This document shows, piece by piece, positions 57,006-64,000 of a stretch of 64,000 nt of DNA (position 1 is the stretch's first letter; each line of letters starts with the position of its first letter). Under the pieces are notes generated by a model. The model was not told the origin of the DNA and ran no database searches. It saw only the letters and a list, made by a program, of their open reading frames with translations. Made by a program: the position numbers and the translations under genes. Where the stretch lies: assembly GCF_958298935.1 (NCBI RefSeq), contig NC_084925.1, positions 14,505,001-14,569,000 of the forward strand, read 5' to 3'. The stretch comes from Phragmites australis. Its lineage: Eukaryota > Streptophyta > Magnoliopsida > Poales > Poaceae.

Positions 57006-57867
57006 GAGACAAGGTACAAGTGTAGAATAGAACGACTTACTCTTTTACCTTAATACATATGCACAGACATGTTCTATTTAGTTGTGTCTTATTTTCTCTT
57101 TGTGTAATTTGAACTGCAGATATGAAGGGGGCGGGGGGGGGGGGGACAGCTAGAACCTGAAATTGTCAACTTGGGTCCGGGAGTTGCAGAGGAAGCAGGA
57201 TGCTGTATCAGAGAGAGTAAACAGTTGATCCTTTACTTTTTTACTGGTACTCAACTTTTTACATGTAAGCAAATATTCACAAATCTGTCTGGTAAACAGG
57301 CCAGTTATCTCCATTTTAATTCTTATTTTTATTCATTGTTGTGGTTTTGACATATGGTCCCCTGCACATATTTTTCACTTTTGTTAGTTGCACCCTGTGT
57401 CCATGGTTTTGTTTTAGTTGATGGCTCACTGTATTTCCTGTAGGCATGCATGTTTCTTCTTTGTCAGATTCCTGTGGGAATTGTATATGACCAACATTTT
57501 CTACAGCTTCAATGTCAGTATATTACTATTAGTTATGCACAGTTTTTTACACTGTATGGCTTTTAGTTGTGTAAAAACTAAAAAATTGATTGCTTGTATT
57601 GAAATCCTTTCATGAAACACTGTCATTTCTGTTGGTTTTTAACACTATTGCTTGTGTGCAGGAGAACCACAAGGAGAATGTGGGGACCAATCGCACACGG
57701 ACAAAATCAAACTAGGCAGATTGGCGCGGCTACACCGTGCCTTTTTTTTTTTACAAAGCATGACAAAAGAAGACTAAAAAAAATTAGATTTACCAATTTT
57801 AAACATCTCAATATTTATTTATTAATTTATCAATATTTAACACATTCATTTAATTATAGGGAAAACA
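57006..57867. other. Unassigned AT-rich stretch with poly-G run
   Basis: Contains a 13-G run at 57133-57145 preceded by a shorter G tract. No gene or repeat family recognised. The open frames at 57418-57884 are hydrophobic AT-rich chance frames. Confidence 0.35.
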
Positions 57868-57914
57868 TACTACTACGAAAGTAATTTTTAGAGGTGGATC
57901 GTAACCTATTTCTA

Positions 57915-58200
57915 CAGGTGTTTAGCCAACCCGCCTGGGATCGAAGTGGAAATAAACGATTTCCACAGGCGCAAAAAAGACCGCCTGTGGAAAACCATTT
58001 CCACAGGCGGTTATCTTAAGGAACCGTCTGTGGAAATGTATTTCCACAGGCGGTTCCTTAAGATAACCGCCTGTGAAAATAGTTTTCCACAGGCGGTCCT
58101 CTTACATAACCGCCTGTGAAAACGTTTTTCACAGGCGGCCCACTTTAGCTTCCGCCTATAGATATAAAGATTTCCACAGGCGGGTGACATAAGGATCCGC
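57915..58200. repeat. CACTA subterminal repeats forming a strong hairpin
   Basis: About twelve copies of CCGCCTGTGGAAA or its complement. At 57997-58037 and 58039-58080 two 40-bp arms containing GGCGGTTATCTTAAGGAACC are inverted copies with about two mismatches and almost no loop. Confidence 0.85.
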
Positions 58201-58374
58201 GTGTGGTATATATTTCTTTCAAAAATATAATGAGCATATATTTTATTCCTTTCGGATTTCAAATAGTTTCAATACAGATTTCAACATCACAAATTTCAAT
58301 AGCATCACTGATTTTAATATTTAACACAAGTACAATAATATTCACAAGTATTTTTACATCACAAGCCTATAGTG

Positions 58375-61300
58375 CTAAGAGTCTTTCTTTTCCCACTCAC
58401 AAAGCCTCGGATAGCTAGCTAATTCACCTTCGAGATCAAAGAATTTGCCACTCCTGTGGATGACTTCATGCATAATAAACCGGTACATGTCACGTTGGAC
58501 ATTTTGGATATCTTTATCTGTAAGAGAGAGGTTCGTCCGTTGGATCATCCATGCATGGAATGAAAACACAGCTAAAAGAGCTAAAACACTACTGATAACG
58601 GAAATATAACCAAATAAGAATGTGCAGGCACAATGATGATTTACGTCCTCAAGATTTGTTGTGTACCTCCTGTTTACCATAAGAAATTGGCAAAAATAGT
58701 ATCTACAAAGAACGCTATCGAAACCTTGCTTGTGGCACTTCAAATAAAAATGCAACGTATTCGTTAGTTCAATAAATCTCTTCGTCATAAATAGTGAGAT
58801 ACAAGCATTAGAAGTGTGTTATTACTAGAAAGTGTGTACGGACTGTCATCGTATCTGGCTTGGCCGTATCATTTATCCCACCTTTCGTTATGTACTATTT
58901 GTAGGCTCTATTCAAATGCCAATAAGTAATTATCAATTCATAAATAATTTATAAGAATTTTACGTATGGAGATTTCCTTTACCTCTGTATAATATCAATG
59001 AAATATTGGTAGGATTTTTGTTGAAAATTGGCTGAGTCAAGGACCACAATTTTGCTCGACTTCGGCATCAGCATTATACAAATATAGTGGTCGCTACATA
59101 AATACTTATGTTAGATTCTTGATCGATCAATTAAATTGAATACTTATGTTAGGTTCATGACATATCACACTTACTTAAAGTTGTAAGGAGCCAAGATGTA
59201 GTTCTTGTCCTGCATTTATAGCATAGATATTCCTATATAGGTTGACATTTCAAGCCTGCGTGTTTTGATCATTTCTCTTATGACCCTTGATTTCTCCTTG
59301 TTACTCTTCCCTTTAATCTTGGAGTCATCAGTCCTCAAGTTCACGACCATGTTGGGCTAGGAAATTTGTTGCAGATTAATGAATCCGATGGGTGCCTTCA
59401 ACTTTTCCACATGGTTAAATTACATCCTACAGAACAAGTCACTAGTCATTAGCTTCTATAGCATACATTGGTAGATATATGAACGTAAGGGTAGATTGTA
59501 GGCACTTACAGGCACCATGCGCTTATGAGATTGACGTCAAGTTTGTCGCGGCGGAACAGAGCATGCATATCCTTAAAATCCACCATGAGATAGGAGTCTC
59601 CGCTTAGATAAACGTTAGCAGGGACAAAAGCAGTGATTATGGAGAATCCCGTGCGACATGCCCTCGTGTACCGTTCATGAAATCTCCTCATCTCCCATGG
59701 ACCTTCTTGGAGTTGAAGCACTGGCAGAAATGGCTTGTCATGCTCATATTTCTGAGGAACATCCAATGTAGGCAAGAAATCTAACTGAGAGGTACTTAAT
59801 ATTTTGTCGGTCTGTTTCACGAGATCGCCCTTCGTTGGAGATTCCTAAGCAGATGATGCCTTTGATTTTGATGAGGATAGGAGCCACCTCTTCACCGGAG
59901 ATGGTAGAGTCTTTTCGTATGGGGTAACCATGACAGGGACTCTCCGATGCTCAGGTGAATGTGGCAGAGGCGTAGACGCTGGAGGCGTAGATGCCAGAGT
60001 CGCAGACGCTGGAGGCGGAGGTGTCGGAGTCGTAGACGGTGAAGCACGATGCGAAGATGCCTGCGGTGTAGATACTGGGTGCGGGGGCGAAGGTGCCTGA
60101 GGTGGAGAGGTTTGGCTCTGGGGCAGAGGTGCCTGAGGCAGAGAGGCGGAGGTGCCTAAGGTAGAGATGCTAGACGCAGGGGCGACCGTGACGCTGGTGA
60201 TTGTGACTTCTGACGGCTGAAGATGATATCTCGTCTAGGCCACAAAAAGAAGTTGCCAACAGCCTCATCGAGAATCTTGATACCCTCAGGTGTGCTGATG
60301 TCAAGCTTGTACTTCATGAAAAGTGGTTGTACCGAGTCCACTTGTACCTTGGTGTAACCGGCCGGAATATCTTGATTGTGAAACACACGACCTGGAATGG
60401 CTTGGCCAGTGGCAACCTCGATAGTGAAGTCTCCCCTCCCAACCAGAACATGTAGCATGCAAGGGGTAGCCTCTGTGATATCATCCATAGGATATCTCTG
60501 GTTATCGACCTGCGTGGACCTGACGCTGCTCCGAAAGCCTGGGTTTGTTGGTTGCTCTATCATCATTAATGCCGCCTTTTCCTTCTCCCTTTCATTCCAC
60601 ATCTTCATGAACTGGAACTTAACATGTTCTTGTATCTCTTCTGCTAGGGTCTTCTTATATCTATTACAGGTCTTGTACTGGCCCGTGGCGTCTGGGAACC
60701 TATGCTTCTAGCCTACTTTTGATCCGATGCCTCGAGTGCGACCCGAGTGTTCCTTGTTTCCCAGGGCCTTGGTAAGCAGGTCCTTCTCCCTGTCGGGCTC
60801 TAGAGACCCTTGTTTAGCAATCCCTTGAATGGTCTGGGTCACCTTCATGGTCTTGGGGCTTTGGAAGGCTACGTCCCCAGACTCAGTTCGTTGCAACCGA
60901 GCGTAGACCCAGTTCCTGCTTCGCTCGTCACAATTTTCCAAAGGGTTGGGTTTTCCATCCCGGGCAGCCTCTTCTTCTTGCCTCCTCTACTTAGGAATTT
61001 TGGGGGCGTACCCAGATGATCCCAGGTGATGGTGGTGCTTGTTCTTCTTTGCAAGGTGCTTGAACGATTCACTCAGTTTGATGGCCTCAGGTGTGGTTTT
61101 CTGCCTAACAAACTCTGTCCATTGGTCTAGTGTAATATTTTTGTATTTATTAAAGGGTACCAACTTCTTCTTCACGAAGTCCTTTTTCAGCTCACTCTTC
61201 CAGCCCCGGAAGCTCTTTCCCATAGTTTTCAATGCATTCTGTTTGGCTACTTCCTCTGTTCCCGAAGGTAATCGGATGGTTCTTTGCAATGTTGCCCACA

Positions 61301-61760
61301 GGAACTCCTTCATTTCACCCGACAGCTACCACCAATCAGTTATACTGATTGGGACGTACTCCTTGACAAGAAATCTACAACAGGCTCCCCTTCAACACCG
61401 ACCTGTGTTATTGTATAAATGCCGGACGGCAACTTGTTTCTACTACGCTCACCCCATTTTCATTTTAGCGTACCCCTAGAGGGACCTGAAGTTTCGGGCA
61501 TAAAGGGAGCGGAAGGTTGTGGTGCAGAAAGTTGTGGCACAGATGATCGACGCGAAGATCTTTGCTCCCTCACCCTCTAGAGAGAAAAAAAGGAGAGTTG
61601 ACATATGCCGGAGATCCCTCTATTGCGAGCATCCTCTGTATCGGGGTGCCCTCTATTGTGAGCGGTCTTGGGCTCCTATTCAACCTTCTGCTCGCTTCTA
61701 GTTTCTTAGGGGTAACTGTCCTCTTATGCCTCATGGTACTTACTTGACCACTGGATTATT
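58375..61760 (-). pseudogene. Ptta/En-Spm transposase-like protein fused to Ulp1 (C48) protease
   Basis: N-terminal part, frame 61590-60156: KEYVPISITDW, a transposase-24-like core (WTEFVRQKTTPEA, HHLGSSGYAPKIP, RNWVYARLQ) and a helical segment to WPRRDIIFS. A Pro/Ser/Thr-rich linker (60150-59830) leads to the protease: ALFRRDKLDVNLISAWCL (to 59509, donor GTAAGT), an exon ending YILAPYNF at about 59177, HYICIMLMPKSSKIVVLDS (His at 59089, Asp near 59038) and KCHKQGFDSVLCRYYFCQF (Gln 21 and Cys 28 of the frame from 58788). His-Asp-Gln-Cys is the complete SUMO-protease-type catalytic set. Three in-frame stops near 61328, 60988 and 60709 each sit where Trp is expected (TGG to TAG). An upstream exon-like piece may lie near 62100-62200. 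In CACTA elements the role of this protease is unknown. Confidence 0.75.
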
Positions 61761-62981
61761 GTTACTTATAAAGATACCACTGTGAAGCAAGATGTAATAA
61801 TATTATTTTAGAGGAAAGAAAAGGAATCAATGTATGTGTTTTAAACAAATTGTTGATAAATTTTGATGACATTTGGACAGATCTAAAAGATTCACTACGT
61901 CGTTGTCTTCTCTACGCAATGCTAAGGAGGAACTGTGACTAGCAAATAACAGGAAATCTGGACATAGCGGGCCATGTGCCCGTTGCCTCGGCTCATTTCA
62001 GGCCAAAATCCAACACATCGGGATCCATGGAGAATGTCAGGTAGTCTCTCCTTCCTCTACCTGCACGTTGTGCTTGGCCGCCTTCCTTAGAGTCCTCGCC
62101 TTCTTTGCAGCGCCAATGTGATAACCCATGGCCTTTTCCCCACTGTTTTGCATCTCTGGTCGATCTCCTGCACTCTAACGAGGGAGTACGAGCTCAGATC
62201 AAGTAGATACCAATCTTGCACAAGATACCAATCTGGACATAGCGGTCAATTTACTTGTTGAATGGTAGGGTGGTACAAGGTAAGGCTTGTAGCACACGGG
62301 ACTATACAACAGAATAAGGTTCCATTTGTCATTGCGGTGGTTTTTTAAAAGTGCTTATTAATTTCTATTTTTAGATGCAATTGTTAGTTGGAAGCATCTT
62401 CTTAGGATCTGTAACAGCTAAAATCACACTAGGAATGACAAATATTCCTCTAACCAACTAGATTCTACAAATAAATCACAACAACCGCAAACAAACCCTA
62501 AGCAAATGGAATGAGAGAATTTCATATTATATTGGATAAATAATGTTTAGAGGACAAAGAAACAAATTAGCATAATCTGTCTAATCAACCAAGACATTAA
62601 AACAAATCGCACTAAAATTCACTTGTTCATTATGCTTGCAGCAATAAGCTTGTTGATTGATTAAGAGATAACCATGCAACAACAAAATCGCCACACAGCA
62701 AACAAAGAGGAAGAAAACATAATACTGAACTTAAATATGTTGCAGTTTCACACCAAGCTTAAGATTGTCTATGCATATACTAAAGATTGGCTGAATTTGC
62801 GCAATCTCAACTAAAGCCAGTTCCCAAATCAAGCCGAGATCAGTAACAAGTGTTAAAACAGGTACCAACTGAACAAGTGTTAAAACAAAGAGATTGCTCT
62901 CAGTGCGGGTTACCGAATTAGCGACCATCCAACGTATACTAAGATTTACCGATTAGTGTAACAAATCACCTCTAGAGCTAG
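61761..62981. other. Unassigned stretch
   Basis: At 62040-62180 the minus strand has an open run with KAMGYHIGAAKKARTLRKAA, which looks coding but is not a family I recognise; it could be an upstream exon of the CACTA gene. The rest (62200-62980) is AT-rich without visible genes. Confidence 0.35.
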
Positions 62982-63907
62982 GCCGAGCTACCCAAGTTAA
63001 TGATCAAGTATAAAACTCTGATAAAATCAACTACACAGTACCAGCCGGCCTCCAACACTCAACAGAGAGAGCTCAATTGGCATAGTACAGCAGGGCACCC
63101 CAAATGGCCAGCACAAGAGCACCAACAGAGGTGCCTACTAGCAAGACCAAAGGCAACAGAGAGCTCAAGGCACCACAAGGGCACCAGCACTCACTAGACC
63201 AAGCACAAGGGCGCTCACCCAACAGAGCACAGAGAGCAAAAATGCTCTCCAATATAACTAATACAAAGTGCAAGCCACTAATCACAGGGCACCAATAAAG
63301 CACAATACAGTGAACACAAAATTGATTAACAGAGATATAATAGGATCACAAACTGGCAACTACGGCCTAGCTCAAGAGCACAAATAAAACATTAAACGAA
63401 CTTAGCCTGCTATCATCACAGAGCTGAGAACATATATCAATGAGAGCTCAGACGAGCTACCCAAGTTAATGATCAAGTATAAAACTCTAATAAAATCAAC
63501 TACACAATACCAGCCAGCCTCCAACACACAACAGAGGGAGCCCAATCGGCACAGTACAGCAAGGCGCCCCAAACGGCCAGCACAAGAGCACCAACAGAGG
63601 CACCTACCAGCAAGGCCAAAGGAAACAGAGAGCTCAAGGCGCCACAAGGGCACCAGCACTCACTAGACCAAGCACAAGGGCGCCCACCCAATAGAGCACA
63701 GAGAGCAAAAATGCTCTCCAACAGAACTAATGCAAAGTGCAAGCCACTGATCACAGGGCACCAATAAAGCACAACACATTGAACGCAAAATTGATTAACA
63801 GAGATATAACAGGATCACAAACTAGCGACTACGGCCTACCTCAAGTGCACAAATGAAACACTAAAGGAACTTAGCCCGCTGTCATCACAGAGCTGAGAAC
63901 ATATATT
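62982..63907. repeat. 469-bp tandem repeat, two copies
   Basis: Copy 1 starts at 62982 (GAGCTACCCAAGTTAATGAT) and copy 2 at 63450, with the offset of 469 bp kept at several landmarks (for example ATGATCAAGTATAAAACTCT at 63000 and 63469). Copies differ by scattered substitutions. Open frames in it repeat with the unit and carry no motif. Confidence 0.85.
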
Positions 63908-64000
63908 CACAGAGCACGGCGACACGATGGCTGGGCAACACAGAGCACGGTGGTATGATGGCAGGGTATCACACAGCACGGCGGCACGATGGCCGGGCAT
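63908..64000. repeat. 31-bp minisatellite, three units to window edge
   Basis: Units start at 63908, 63939 and 63970 with CACAGAGCACGG (third: CACACAGCACGG) and end near GATGGCTGGGCA-type sequence. The array continues to base 64000 and probably beyond. Confidence 0.85.

Larger units (their letters stand above)
57868..61760 (-). mobile_element. CACTA transposon with Ulp1-type second gene
   Basis: The left end at 57868 reads TACTACTACGAAAGTAATTT, a CACTA terminus with the first base changed. Dense subterminal repeats (57915-58200) precede a gene on the minus strand whose product is of a kind carried by grass CACTA/En-Spm elements. The TNP2-type transposase is not present and I could not find the right terminus, so the element is truncated or extends into unrecognised sequence beyond 61760. 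Confidence 0.7.

Noticed and set aside
57612..57884. 90-codon plus ORF near the CACTA left end
   Set aside because: AT-rich, no motif, and runs into the transposon terminus.
63073..63772. Hydrophobic minus ORFs repeated twice
   Set aside because: They repeat with the 469-bp unit, so they reflect the tandem repeat and not a gene family.

Overview
The window looks like nuclear DNA from a grass (Poaceae). Evidence: one intron-rich gene of the nicotianamine/tyrosine aminotransferase family with a typical seven-exon layout, embedded in grass-type Ty3/gypsy, Ty1/copia (Sirevirus), CACTA, hAT, TRIM and MITE elements. There is no bacterial, organellar or CRISPR signature. Almost every long open frame outside the aminotransferase gene belongs to a transposable element, and most are broken.

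Layout. 0-5 kb: a TRIM element, LTR debris and a ~3.06-kb solo LTR. 5.25-12.35 kb: a minus-strand Ty3/gypsy element with decayed gag-pol; its two LTRs start at the same TGATGAGG motif and both encode the polyprotein tail. 12.8-14.9 kb: a CACTA element with a second CACTA inserted in it, the inner one carrying an NLR resistance-gene fragment. 15.8-26.0 kb: the aminotransferase gene on the minus strand, 426 codons by my splice model. Intron 1 (6.0 kb) holds a Stowaway MITE and a CACTA derivative; intron 6 (2.3 kb) holds a sugar/polyol transporter fragment. A foldback MITE lies about 130 bp upstream of the start codon. 26.9-28.4 kb: a plus-strand gypsy gag-protease remnant. 29.0-40.1 kb: an LTR interrupted by a CACTA element, itself filled by a minus-strand Sirevirus that has lost its 3' LTR. 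40.6-44.6 kb: a hAT element with a LINE reverse-transcriptase scrap, then a chimeric, deleted copia element. 46.8-56.3 kb: a gypsy remnant whose LTR is split by a plus-strand Sirevirus with exact 5-bp target duplications and a large internal deletion. 56.4-57.0 kb: a 313-bp tandem duplication. 57.9-61.8 kb: a CACTA element with a decayed transposase-24/Ulp1-protease gene. 63-64 kb: a 469-bp tandem repeat followed by a 31-bp minisatellite running off the window.

How it fits together. The aminotransferase gene is the only apparently functional host gene; it would act in phytosiderophore synthesis (nicotianamine) or tyrosine transamination. The rest is layered transposon history, and target duplications give the insertion order at several nests. 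The least expected signal is that both Sireviruses carry, in the spacer between pol and the envelope-like gene, arrays of the same near-palindromic motif that marks their own LTR. The motif differs between the two elements, which points to an internal regulatory array that evolves with its LTR.
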